Shown piece by piece: positions 1-10,452 of a stretch of 64,000 nt of DNA (position 1 is the first letter of the stretch; every line of letters begins with the position of its first letter). Origin of the DNA: Triplophysa rosa (Eukaryota > Chordata > Actinopteri > Cypriniformes > Nemacheilidae); assembly GCF_024868665.1 (NCBI RefSeq), contig NC_079907.1:21361796-21425795 (forward strand). Direction: 5' to 3'. The position numbers and the translations under genes are program-made. The notes under the pieces were generated by a model. The model made no database searches and was not told the DNA's origin. It saw only the letters and a list, made by a program, of their open reading frames with translations.

Positions 1-779
1 TTCAATTTAAATTATTATATTTACAAGATTTTTGGAGTATGTGCATTCATATATACAAATAAAAAAACAAAGGACAGATAAGGTAACCTAGGCCAAACTA
101 TTTATTACACTAATTAATCCGATTATTTTAATTCACATCTAAACCACATGTTAATGTGATGGAAAAAAGAAGTAAAGAGTGCACAGATAGTAAGCTTTCA
201 CATTGCCTACTAAGTGTAGTAATTTACATCATAAAGTATGCTTTTATAAAAAAAAAAGTAAAATAACGAAAGGATTCATCATATTAAGAAGAAAATATTA
301 TGACATATCATTTTCTGAGATGGATACAAAGTTTCAACAGTTGTAAGAAAACATACATAGTTTTATTTGGGCATTAAATATCTTTATTAGGTGTTCACGT
401 AATGCCGTTTGTCACAGAAAAAAATCATCATGACAAATGTTAGGGAGTCACAAATAACAACAAATATTAGCATTTAGGTCGAGACAGCGGTTTAAGTCTA
501 TGGAAAGATTTTATACATGTCTCAAAGTTCAGTTTATCTTTAATATACACTTTTCTTGCCATGCGAAACAAACTGTATGAGTTCAGATCAGACTGTACCT
601 ACGCGTGGATAGCTCAAACTCCGCCCACTAGGTCCAGCGAGGGGGAGCTTGAGCTTTGCTCCACCCCCTTGGCTCTGCAGCGAGTACCACTTGGATCCAA
701 CAGGGTTTTGGCTAGAAGGGATACAGCTACATCCAATGGGCATGCGCACTTCAATACCGCATAATTTTTGCTCACGCTG
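1..779. other. intergenic, no gene seen
   Basis: AT-rich sequence upstream of klhl11. The open frame at 561-764 has no recognisable domain. I see no transposon ends with target duplications. Confidence 0.5.
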
Positions 780-1099
780 ACAACAGTTAATTACATTTTT
801 TTTTTATTATTGTAAGGTTAGGTTTAGGTTTGGGGTAGGCATTATGTTATTTTTTGTAATTTTATGGCAAGATTTTGCATCACTTCCGGCCGTCGCTGTA
901 TCCCTTCTATCCACAACTATCAAACAGATACACCATTTTCTTTTTCTCATAACGTCACTCCTGTGTTGTGTGACGAGGGTGCGCGTGCGCGCAGCACTGT
1001 TTACGTTATCTAGTGTGTATGTTGGAGTGTGCGTGTTGGTGTGTACTCTACCGTCTAAATATATTGCGCACTTTGCGAATCGACGTTGCGGATGTCGAG
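780..1099 (+). promoter_or_regulatory. klhl11: klhl11 upstream region and probable 5' UTR
   Basis: The sequence becomes richer in GC and CpG towards the start codon, with a GC/CpG stretch around 975-1000, as in a CpG-island promoter of a broadly expressed gene. The transcription start cannot be placed from sequence, and I see no convincing TATA box next to the start codon. A T-rich tract and a short 'ggttaggtttagg' tract at about 797-840 resemble common fish repeat sequence. The boundaries are inferred. Confidence 0.4.
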
Positions 1100-1542
1100 A
1101 TGGCGGCAGCCGTCCCAAACCCAGAGGACGCAGGCCGAAATAGCGGCAGTCCGAGCACGGCCAGCGCTCTAGCGGGGGACGGGGAATCTGAAGAAGCTGA
1201 GGACTTCGCGTCCGCAACGCACTGCTCGGAGCTCTCCCGCCGGCAAAACGAGCAGCGGAAGCTCGGGCTCTTCTGCGACGTGACACTGGCGTTTAGTAGC
1301 GCATCCAGTAGCTTCGAGTACACCGCGCACCGCTCCGTCCTGGCCGCGGCAACGGATTACTTTACACCGCTACTCGGGGGTCAGTTTTCGGAGTCAGTGT
1401 CGCGGCGGGTGGAAATGAAGGAATGGAGCAACCAGGCAGGCCTCGACCAAGAAACGGTGGAGAGCGTCATCCAGTTCATGTACACTGGCGAAATCCGAGT
1501 GAGCACCGCGAATGTGCACGAGGTTTTGGAGCTAGCGGACAG
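1100..1542 (+). CDS. klhl11: Kelch-like protein 11, coding exon 1 (BTB domain)
   Basis: First coding exon of klhl11, residues 1-147 plus two bases of the Arg148 codon. KLHL11 is a BTB-BACK-Kelch adaptor: its BTB/BACK region binds Cullin-3 and its Kelch propeller recruits substrates for ubiquitination. The start is ATG at 1100, with G at -3 and G at +4 and a Met-Ala-Ala-Ala start like mammalian KLHL11. An in-frame ATG at 1013 would add 29 Cys-rich residues that do not look like KLHL11. An acidic low-complexity N terminus (about 1-40) precedes the BTB domain, which starts near residue 55 with LFCDVTL and continues through [15 protein letters not shown] and the helix ending HEVLELADR. The exon ends AG|gtgaga. 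It joins exon 2 at 15186 in phase, restoring ELADR-FLL, a junction recalled from the human protein. The complete protein is 676 residues against about 708 in human. Identification is confident; the splice was read by eye. Confidence 0.95.
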
Positions 1543-2219
1543 GTGAGAGGATGTTATAGAGAGCGTAGGTACAATTTTGGTAATTACGGTCTATGTGATT
1601 TGCGGGAGGCTAATCCACTTTTTCAGCGTCATAAGCGCGTTATATGTTGGCGGCGTTGTTGGGCATTATTGGTGTTAACTGACGTCAGTACATTTGTGTG
1701 TGTCGTATAAAATACACATTAGTAGCGGTTTCAGACATTGCAGAATCATTGGCCTGTCATGAGTTACTTTTGTTCTGTCATATGGGGACGTTGCAACGTT
1801 AATATGCAAAACGTAAAATAATTGCAACTTTGCAGCCTATTCTAGAAGGTCCAGTTCGATCAAAATTGACGTTTTGACGCTTTTATGATGCAGCTGTTTT
1901 ATATTGGATATTGTTAGAGATTCGATATTTTCTTCAACATCAATGGAATTGTATTCACAAAATAGTGGAGAGTCACACTGTATCTTTTTTCAGAACGTGC
2001 ACGTAAAGCATCATTTTAAAATAAATGGTTGGATAATGTAATTATACGCGTCGAAGTGGAAAAACTAAAAGCTGCAGTCTCAAAGTGCTAGCCAAGTTAG
2101 GGAGCGTCTCGAAAGTGCAAAACCCACAAATATCTATACCCCAGCAAACATGCCCCTTTGGGCCCGGTCATTTGGGCAGCGGCCAGCCCACATCGGGCCC
2201 CAAATGGGACAGACCAAAG

Positions 2220-3429
2220 TAGGGCTGAACGATTAATCGAAATCGAATCGCAATCGTGATGTGAGACGTTGCAATTTGCTAATCGCAAGAGGCTGCGATG
2301 TGGAAACAATGTGAAATATAGGAAACGCGTCTGTTCCAAGCCCGCTTTGAGTGGCATTCTTGCTAACCAACAGAGTGAGCGCACCTCCGTTATGCCTAAT
2401 CAAAAAAAAAAAAGAAAAAAAACAGAAAGCGGGAGAGAGAGAGAGAGTGTGTTATTATGGCATCTGCAGAGTCAGATCGATCATATTAGGCAAATAAATA
2501 CTAAAGAACCATCCAATTCAGAAGACCGCACACACAGCCTGTGTTATACTCGCTCTCTTCCCCGCGTCTCGCGGACGAGCCATTTAAACTTGACACGCAC
2601 ACATAGCCCGTTTCATACTCGCTCGTCTCGCGGACGAGCCGTTTAAACTTGATGCACACACATAGCCTGTTTCATACTTGCGCGACTCTTCCCCGTGTTG
2701 CGCGTCTAGCGGACGAGCCGTTTAAACTTGATGCGCACACATAGCCTGTTTCATACTCGCGCGACTCTTCCCCGCGTTGCGCGTCTCGCGGACGAGCCGT
2801 TTAAACTTGATGCGCACACACAGCCTGTTGCCTTGACGCACGCGCGCACCCTGTGTAAACTCACGCCTAGCTCCGCGTTTCAAACAAATGTAAATTCTAT
2901 CTAACTGTTTTGCTAATTTCACTTGGATGAAATTAAACATTCAGCACATTTTCTACTTGTTTTAAAAAATCCCACATACTTAAAAAATAATAAATCAGCC
3001 TATGTAACCTATGAACTATTTTAATAATTCACTAACACAATAGAAAATGTTATGGATTTAAGGGTTACAATGGGAGTTGTATTTGTTTTAATGGAAACTA
3101 TAATAGTGTACACTGGTATTTGGATTCTATTGGTGTGATGTAATCTTGAAGCTGGGAACCAATTGAACAACAGTAAGCCCGATTTGAATAATGCCCAAAA
3201 CACACTACAAAAATGAATTTTGTAATGGTTTTAATGGAAACAATTAGAATTTCTGTAATGTTTTTTTGTTGTTTTCTTTCAGCAGGGTAATTATACCCAT
3301 ACTGTACTCCACACAACAATATTGAGCTGAAGCTTGAATTAGAAAAGTTAAAATCGCAAATCAAATCGCAATCGCAATGTCTGTCAAAAAAATCACAATT
3401 AGATATTTTCCCCAAATCGCACAGCCCTA
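2220..3429. mobile_element. non-autonomous hAT-type element, 1.2 kb
   Basis: Terminal inverted repeats TAGGGCTG / CAGCCCTA are flanked by a perfect 8-bp direct repeat, GACCAAAG, at 2212-2219 and 3430-3437. An 8-bp duplication is the hAT superfamily hallmark. Inside, both ends are rich in AATCG motifs ('aatcgcaatcg'), typical of fish hAT miniature elements, and there is no transposase. It also carries the tandem repeat at 2528-2830. The intact duplication suggests the ends are original. Confidence 0.85.
2528..2830. repeat. tandem repeat, about 79-bp unit, four copies
   Basis: Imperfect tandem units share GCCTGTTTCATACTCGC, CTCTTCCCCGCG, CTCGCGGACGAGCC and GTTTAAACTTGATGCGCAC. The marker GACGAGCC recurs at about 2574, 2633, 2712 and 2791, so spacing is 59, 79 and 79 bp. 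The second unit lacks the CTCTTCCCCGCGTTG block. Each unit includes a short CG-rich inverted motif (CTCGCGGACGAG). It lies inside the hAT-type element. Confidence 0.85.
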
Positions 3430-3446
3430 GACCAAAGTGTGATCTG

Positions 3447-3570
3447 TAGGGATGCACCAATATGAAAATTCTTGGCCGAAGCCAAATAAGAAAGAAACAC
3501 TTGGCCGAAGGCCAAATATCGAATACCGAACATGATTTTTTGCATTTCTTCTATTTATTTAGCCAATTTT
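3447..3570. mobile_element. hAT-type element end, fragment
   Basis: Begins TAGGGATGCACCAATATG and continues with repeated CTTGGCCGAAG/GCCAAAT motifs, the familiar left end of a fish hAT miniature element. No matching GTGCATCCCTA right end follows; a second TAGGGATGCAC at about 3963 is in the same orientation. It starts 10 bases after the preceding element's target duplication. The right limit is approximate. Confidence 0.55.
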
Positions 3571-4121
3571 TTATTTCATAAACTGTATGGTCAAAATGTG
3601 TTTTTTTATATTTTGTCTTGCATTTCAATGTTTTACAATGCAGCTTAAAATAAAATTGAGCAAAACAAGTAAATAAAATAAAAAAAATTGCCCTCTCCCT
3701 TATTCAATGGCCTAACATTAAAGAATGCTGACTGCTGAAAGAATGTATTGTACTCTGTATGCCTAGAACAAAATAGTTCATTAAAAAATCTCATTCAACA
3801 TAAGCTAAAAATGCATTTAAACAAAATCTTTTGGATTAATTAAATGATTTAAAGAAAAAACATCCATTCAAGCAATGGATTCTGAGGCTGACGGACAACC
3901 ATTTCAGTTCACGTCTCTCGAAACTCCGCCCACAAAAACGGACTGTTCTCTCAGATGTTGTACTAGGGATGCACAGACATAGCTTGACATTCCAAGTTGT
4001 TTAGTACAGGGAACTAGTACAGTGTGCACGCTACCATTGTGCGATGTCGGGACTGGCGGGGCTTCGGACCGCCCGCTCAAGTCTGAATCAGAAGGAGCTT
4101 TATTACCAAGTATGTTTACAC

Positions 4122-5035
4122 TAGGGGTGGGAAAAAAATCGATACGGCGATTTATCTCGACATTTCAGCCCGCGAGACGTTATCGATACTCTGGCACAAA
4201 GTATCGATTTTTTTTTCAAACACAAAAGATCTAAATTCATACCTACACTGTGCTTACCAGAACAGCAGTACCCACATATTTCTTGTGGTGACGCTCCCAG
4301 ATTACGGATGGTCAGATGAACGGAAATTGTAATTCACAGCGGAGAAGAAATACGAGCATAATGGCGGACCAACAACAAATTAGAGATGCGCCAGCGTCTT
4401 CTAAATCAAAAGTTTGGGCGCACTTTGGATTTCGTAGTGAATGTAAATAAGTAGACGTGGTTAACTCGGCACTCTGCAAGTTGGGAATACTCTTTTGACC
4501 TTCTTTCAGTCTGTAGTTTTGTGATTCACTCCAGTCCGGCGCTTTATCTCTCACCCGCAGTGCTCGTGCAGGGGTGCAGGTATCTGCGCGTGCATATTAA
4601 AAAAGCCCATTCTCACGTATTTCAGAAGTCAGATTGTTTTGTAAAGCTTTAATAGTTTCTATAAAGTTCAACTTTAGGCGAGCCGAGGCGAAACTTGTGT
4701 TGAAATGCACGATGATCCTCATAGCGTGAGCGCTTTGATGTGACGCGCCGCAAACCCCTGTTTTAGGAGACGCGTGTGGAGTCACCAGAGACTCGCAGTC
4801 CAAAGACAAGCGCAAGAATAAATAAACCTAAAGACAGAGAGTCGCAACACACTAAAAATGCTCATCTAATAGATCCTTTTTCCCTTCATTTACAGATGTC
4901 GTGATGTATTTTTATAGAATTGCCAAGCGATATATCGATTATCACAGAATCGGCGCATTGTGATATTATCGGTATCGTGAGCCCTGTATCGTGTATCGAA
5001 TCGTATCGGGAGGTACCCTGCGATTCCCATCCCTA
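4122..5035. mobile_element. non-autonomous hAT-type element, 0.9 kb
   Basis: Starts TAGGGGTGGGAA and ends ATTCCCATCCCTA. Flanked by a perfect 8-bp duplication, GTTTACAC, at 4114-4121 and 5036-5043. Both subterminal regions are rich in ATCGAT and TATCG motifs. No transposase-like frame is present. Confidence 0.9.
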
Positions 5036-5118
5036 GTTTACACACACAAGGAATTTGACTTGACGACAGGAGTTTAGTGCAGAAGAAAGTGTACATATGG
5101 TGCAAACATAGTGCAAAT

Positions 5119-6254
5119 TAGGGCTGCACGATATATCGAAAAAATATCGCTATCTCGATAATAGTATATGCGATATCCATATCGCAGAAAGATGCGATAA
5201 ATTTAATTTGTTTCATGTGTCAATCATTTGTGTGTTGCATGCTTAGATTGTCCAAATTGGACCAATCAGAAGGGGCATTACTATCTTTATACCCGCCAAG
5301 TAGGTGCTATTATACTATTGGCTAGATTGCGGGCCCAAAGGTGAACCTAGCGGCTCAAAGCAGAGAGCAGAAAATAAATATGGCAGGAAAAGAGACGAGC
5401 GAGGAAAATGACAGTGACGAACTTGTGCCGAAAAAGAACGGTACGTTACGTCTGAAATATGGCAATATTTTGCAGGGCTCGACATTAACGCTTGTCCGGG
5501 AGAAGTGAATGTTTTGTATTGGCAAGTGAGAGAGAATTTTACTTGCCCGACCGGACAAGTATCTTGAAAAAAAATTAATAACAGTGCGACATATATGTAC
5601 AGTAGAATAATACGAATATGTGCATTAGACAGAGCTGCGTGTATGTGTGAAGTGCGTTTGTCGTGGTTGAGCTTGTTTGTGTGTAACAATAATCAATAGT
5701 GCAGTGCACTGAGTCCATGTAACGTACGTTAACTAGATACGAACGCGGAATCCTGTTATTTCAATGTCATCTGGCTGTTCTGCTTGTCTGAGTGAATTAT
5801 GTGCACAGTTTAACATTCAACACGAGTGATGGTCGAGGATTTATCTGCGTCTACTCTGCACTGTATGAGGATATGAACACATGAACTTCATCTCCAGAGT
5901 TGTTCTGAGAGTTTATTTTATGAGCGTTTTACTGTTTGAGTGAAGCTATTGGCAAACACACAAAAACTTGAGCCTTCCCAGAAAACCCATCAAAATAAAA
6001 GTCCTGTTGAATTGAACACACACTGTAGTGTTAAGTCTAAATGTTTTCCTCTTCCTCAATATTTTTTTTTAGCCTGAATTAGATTTAATTACATCAGAAG
6101 AATATATATTACCTGTTTATTTCAGTATGATAATTACATATATATAAATAATAAAAAAATAGCATTTCTCTAGGAAATGTTATATCGCAAGAAATATCGT
6201 TATCGCAATATTCAACAACAAAATCGCATATTTTCACAATATCGTGCAGCCCTA
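5119..6254. mobile_element. non-autonomous hAT-type element, 1.1 kb
   Basis: Terminal repeats TAGGGCTGCACGATAT / ATATCGTGCAGCCCTA with a perfect 8-bp duplication, GTGCAAAT, at 5111-5118 and 6255-6262. Subterminal ATATCG and ATCGCA motifs are dense. The interior at about 5477-5570 carries a piece beginning 'ggctcgacattaacgcttgtcc' that also occurs in diverged form near 18268, so the element may itself carry an older insertion. Confidence 0.9.
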
Positions 6255-6262
6255 GTGCAAAT

Positions 6263-7326
6263 ATACATTAAGATAGAAAAATGAGAATTAAATAAAAACA
6301 ATAATGCACTATATACAAAAAGTGAAACTATATAGACAAAAAACAATATATAATTTTTTAAGAGAGTGTACAGATGTGTTATTTACAGGTTTAACCTATT
6401 GTTTCTCACAATGTACAGTTTCCAGATGCTATGTGCAAGTGTGCAATGTGTTGGACAGTGCGAATCAAATTTTAGTGATCAAATTATATGAAATTTTAGT
6501 AAAAGTGTCTATTACACTGAAATCATGAAACTTAAAATATTTAACAACAAATAATTAAAAGCTTAAAACGAATGTTTTATTATTTGTTTGTTTAAATGAT
6601 GTTGAATGAAAAAACATGGGGTGGGCCTATAGCCTATCAACAAATAAATATCTACATCATATCATGTTTTTATTTTTAAAAATGAAAGCAATGTGTGTAA
6701 ACAAAAAAAGAACACTTGAGTCTGCATGTGATTATGATGTTAATATTATTTTACATGTTCTTGTTGAGGAAAAGCAAGCAGTATGCTCTGATGAAAGTCG
6801 GCTCAATGTTTGGGAACAATAACTTCATCTGAGGAATCTGCGCAAACTCTGCAAGGACACACAGATAACAGTGCTAAGCGATCACGTTTATTCAAGCGCT
6901 TTTTTGTGATAAACATTATAATCAAAGAAATCTAAAAGTTCTGTGAATCTAGAAGCTGAGACATTCTCATCTCAGTTTTATTGAGTGTGCTCAAGTTGCA
7001 TGTACAGCTCATTCTGCCATCAAATAACGTCAATCCGGCTTTCATGCATTTTAAATATTAATATTTATTATTAAGTAATTGTTAACATAACTATGTAGCT
7101 TTAGATTATTTCATTATCTACTTTTTCGTTTTATGCCTGCATTCCGTGCTTCCGTACTCGTTTTCCACGTCGCGGCAATAAGAACCCAATACAGTATGAT
7201 TAGATTAGATTAGTTTAAACCAGGACTAGGCCTTAGTTAAATTAGGATATTTAAGTCGTTTTAAAAGAACATACCCTATAAAAACATTACTAGTGTGGAT
7301 CTCGAGACAAAACAATCGCACTGATA
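6263..7326. other. intron sequence, no gene seen
   Basis: AT-rich. The open frames at 6304-6528 and 6616-6822 show no domain. Around 7205-7250 'accaggactaggccttagttaaatta' resembles a fragment of the palindromic element at 17829-18047. Confidence 0.5.
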
Positions 7327-7407
7327 TACACTGCTCAAAAAAAATAAAAATAAAACACTTTGAAAACACTTCATAATCTCAATGGGGAAAATATCATGCT
7401 GGATGTA

Positions 7408-8042
7408 CAGGTGCTGGTCATATAATTAGAATATCATCAAAAAGTTGATTTATTTCACTAATTCCATTCAAAAAGTGAAACTTGTATATTATATTCATTC
7501 ATTACACACAGACTGATATATTTCAAATGTTTATTTCTTTTAATTTGATGATTATAACTGACAACTAATGAAAATCCCAAATTCAGTATCTCAGAAAATT
7601 AGAATATTACTTAAGACCAATACAAAGAAAGGATTTTTAGAAATCTTGGCCAGCTGAAAAGTATGAACATGAAAAGTATGAGCATGTACAGCACTCAATA
7701 CTTAGTTGGGGCTCCTTTTGCCTGAATTACTGCAGCAATGCGGCGTGGCATGGAGTGGATCAGTCTGTGGCACTGCTCAGGTGTTATGAGAGCCCAGGTT
7801 GCTCTGATAGTGGCCTTCAGCTCTTCTGCATTGTTGGGTCTGGCATATCGCATCTTCCTCTTCACAATACCCCATAGATTTTCTATGGGGTTAAGGTCAG
7901 GCGAGTTTGCTGGCCAATTAAGAACAGGGATACCATGGTCCTTAAACCAGGTACTGGTAGCTTTGGCACTGTGTGCAGGTGCCAAGTCCTGTTGGAAAAT
8001 GAAATCTGCATCTCCATAAAGTTGGTCAGCAGCAGGAAGCAT
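7408..8042 (+). repeat. left 635-bp arm of palindromic Tc1
   Basis: The reverse complement of 8331-8965 with only scattered substitutions seen (for example TGGAGTGGAT versus TGGAGTCGAT near the transposase C terminus), and equal arm lengths. High identity suggests a recent origin or gene conversion between the arms. Confidence 0.9.
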
Positions 8043-8330
8043 GAAGTGCTCTAAAACTTCCTGGTATACGGCTGCGTTGACCTTGGACCTCAGAAAACAC
8101 AGTGGACCAACACCAGCAGATGACATGGCACCCCAAACCATCACTGACTGTGGAAACTTTACACTGGACCTCAAGCAACGTGGATTCTGTGCCTCTCCTC
8201 TCTTCCTCCAGACTCTGGGACCCTGATTTCCAAAGGAAATGCAAAATTTACTTTCATCAGAGAACATAACTTTGGACCACTCAGCAGCAGTCCAGTCCTT
8301 TTTGTCTTTAGCCCAGGCGAGACGCTTCTG
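7695..8330 (-). pseudogene. Tc1 transposase C-terminal two-thirds (catalytic domain)
   Basis: Minus-strand open frame with Tc1/mariner transposase motifs in order: KRLAWAKDKKDW, MFSDESKF (first catalytic Asp), SVMVWGAMS, FQQDLAPAHSAK (second Asp), SPDLNPIENLW (catalytic Glu) and the C terminus MPRRIAAVIQAKG. The N-terminal paired-like DNA-binding domain is absent because 8331-8438 is the inverted arm; the first roughly 36 codons of the open frame are antisense of the right arm. The DDE catalytic residues are kept but the protein could not bind the terminal repeats. Transposase cuts and pastes the element at TA sites. Confidence 0.85.
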
Positions 8331-8678
8331 ATGCTTCCTGCTGCTGACCAACTTTATGGAGATGCAGATTTCATTTTCCAACAGGACTTGGCACCTGCAC
8401 ACAGTGCCAAAGCTACCAGTACCTGGTTTAAGGACCATGGTATCCCTGTTCTTAATTGGCCAGCAAACTCGCCTGACCTTAACCCCATAGAAAATCTATG
8501 GGGTATTGTGAAGAGGAAGATGCGATATGCCAGACCCAACAATGCAGAAGAGCTGAAGGCCACTATCAGAGCAACCTGGGCTCTCATAACACCTGAGCAG
8601 TGCCACAGACTGATCGACTCCATGCCACGCCGCATTGCTGCAGTAATTCAGGCAAAAGGAGCCCCAACTAAGTATTGA
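8331..8678 (+). pseudogene. inverted second copy of Tc1 transposase C terminus
   Basis: A 115-codon plus-strand open frame, nearly identical to the C-terminal 115 residues of the minus-strand copy at 7695-8042. It carries the second Asp and the Glu of the DDE triad but not the first Asp. It exists because the arm is duplicated in inverted orientation and is not an independent gene. Confidence 0.85.
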
Positions 8679-9145
8679 GTGCTGTACATGCTCATACTTT
8701 TCATGTTCATACTTTTCAGTTGGCCAAGATTTCTAAAAATCCTTTCTTTGTATTGGTCTTAAGTAATATTCTAATTTTCTGAGATACTGAATTTGGGATT
8801 TTCATTAGTTGTCAGTTATAATCATCAAATTAAAAGAAATAAACATTTGAAATATATCAGTCTGTGTGTAATGAATGCATATAATATACAGGTTTCACTT
8901 TTTGAATGGAATTAGTGAAATAAATCAACTTTTTGATGATATTCTAATTATATGACCAGCACCTGCATATACTGATATGGACTGGGTAATGTGTTAGGAA
9001 CGAAAGGATGCCACATCGTTTAATGGAAATGAAAATGATCAACCTACAGCGGGCTGAATTGAAAGACACCCCGAAAAATGAAAGTAAAAAAATGATGCAG
9101 CAGTCCATTTTGCTGAAATTTCATTGCAGCAAATCAAAATGGTAC

Positions 9146-10150
9146 TCAGTAGTATGTATGGCCCCCACGGGCTTGTATGCATGCCTGACAACGTCGGGGC
9201 ATGCTACTTATGAGACGATGGCTGGTGTCCTGGGCTTTTTCCTCCCAGATCTGGACCAAGGCGGCACTGAGCTCCTGGGCAGAGGTGCAACCTGGCAGGT
9301 TCAAATGGACCGAAACATAATGTCCTAGAGGTGTTCTATTGGCTTTAGGTCTGGCAAGCTTGGGGGCCATTCAATCGTGTCAATTCCTCCGTCCTCCAGG
9401 AACTGCCTGCATACTCTCACCACATGAGGCCGGGCATTGTCGTGCACCAGGACCCACTGCACCAGCGTAGGGTCTGACAATGGGTCTAATGATTTCATCC
9501 CGATACCTAATGGCAGTCAGAGTGCCATTGTATAGCCTGTAAAGGTCTGTGCGTCCCTCCATGGATATGCCTCCCAGACCATCACTGACCACCACCAAAA
9601 TCGGTAATGCTGAACAATGTAACAAGCAGCATAGCTTTCTTTTACGGTGTCTGCAGACCCTTTCACGTCTATCACATGTGCTCAGGGTGAACCTGCTCTC
9701 ATATGTGAAAAGCACGGCGCCAGTGGCGGACCTGCAAATTTTGGTGTTCTATGGCAATTGCCAATCGAGCCCCACCGTGCCGGGCAGTGAGCACAGGGCC
9801 CACTAGAGGACGTCGGGCCCTCAGGCCACCCTCATGAAGTCTGTTTCGGATTGTTTGGTCAGAGACATCCACACCAGTGGCCTGCAGGAGGTTATTTTGT
9901 AGGGCTCTGGCAGTGCTCATCCTGTTCCTCCTTGCACAAAGGAGCAGATACCGGTTCTGCTGATGGGTTAAGGACCTTCTACGGCCCTGTCCAGCTCTCT
10001 TAGAGTAACTGCCTGTCTCCTGGAATCTCCTCCATGCCCTTGGGACTGTGCTGGGAGACACTGCAAACCTTCTGGCAATGGCACGTATTGATGTGCCATC
10101 CTGGAGGAGTTGGACTGCCTATGCAACGTCTGTAGGGTCCAGGTATCGCC
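9146..10150 (-). pseudogene. Tc1 transposase of the outer element, frameshifted
   Basis: Pieces of one Tc1-like transposase in three minus-strand frames. The N-terminal helix-turn-helix region is at 9699-10061 ([43 protein letters not shown]). The middle is at 9380-9715 (ESRFTLSTCDRRERV, YRDEIIRPIVRPYAG). The C terminus is at 9146-9370 (SSMPRRCQACIQARGGH). Several frameshifts and small deletions disable it. Typical length for the family is about 340 residues. Confidence 0.85.
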
Positions 10151-10452
10151 TCATGCTATTAGTAGTGACACTGACCCTAGCCAAATGCAAAACTTGTGAA
10201 AAACAGTCTGAAAAGATGAGTAGGGAAAGAAATGTCAATGGCCTCCACCTGTAAAACCATTCTTGTTTTGGGGTCATCTCAGTGTTGCCCATCTAGTGCA
10301 CCTGTTGTTAATGTCATTAACACCAAAGCAGCTGAAACTGATTAACAACCCCCCCTGCTACTTAACAGACCAGATTAATATCCCAGGAGTTTAATTGACT
10401 TGATGCTATAATCTGATTAAAAAGTGTTCCTTTAATTTTTTTGAGCAGTGTA

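Larger units (their letters stand above)
4085..6360 (+). repeat. older interspersed repeat split by two hAT insertions
   Basis: After removing the two inserted elements, three pieces (about 4085-4121, 5036-5118, 6255-6360) read as one repeat: 'gagctttattaccaagtatgtttacac', then 'acacaaggaatttgacttg', then 'atgcactatatacaaaaag'. This resembles a widespread fish interspersed repeat of uncertain class. I recall the motif but not its formal name. Confidence 0.55.
7408..8965. mobile_element. palindromic (foldback) Tc1-type element nested in another Tc1
   Basis: Begins CAGGTGCTGGTCATATAATT and ends AATTATATGACCAGCACCTG. Two arms of exactly 635 bp (7408-8042 and 8331-8965) are near-perfect inverted copies around a 288-bp unique spacer. 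Each arm contains the terminal repeat plus the 3' part of the transposase gene, so both ends of the element are the same (3') end. The left flank is TA and the right flank is CA, consistent with a mutated TA duplication. It cannot encode a complete transposase. Confidence 0.9.
7329..10450 (-). mobile_element. Tc1/mariner element, about 1.56 kb after removing a nested insert
   Basis: The left end CACTGCTCAAAAAAA (7329) and right end TTTTTTTGAGCAGTG (10450) are inverted repeats flanked by TA on both sides (7327-7328 and 10451-10452), the Tc1/mariner target duplication. The transposase remnant reads on the minus strand (9146-10150). The sequence is interrupted at 7408-8965 by the palindromic Tc1 element, which must be younger. 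Confidence 0.9.

Noticed and set aside
1013..1099. Upstream in-frame ATG for klhl11
   Set aside because: It would add a Cys-rich segment with no match to KLHL11, while ATG 1100 has a strong context and gives the expected Met-Ala-Ala-Ala start.
844..1286. Overlapping frames around klhl11 exon 1 (844-1143 plus, 807-1286 minus)
   Set aside because: Shadows in a GC-rich promoter and exon; no domain and no similarity to known proteins.
2528..2830. CRISPR-like repeat array
   Set aside because: Units are contiguous 79-bp tandem repeats without unique spacers, in a vertebrate hAT element.
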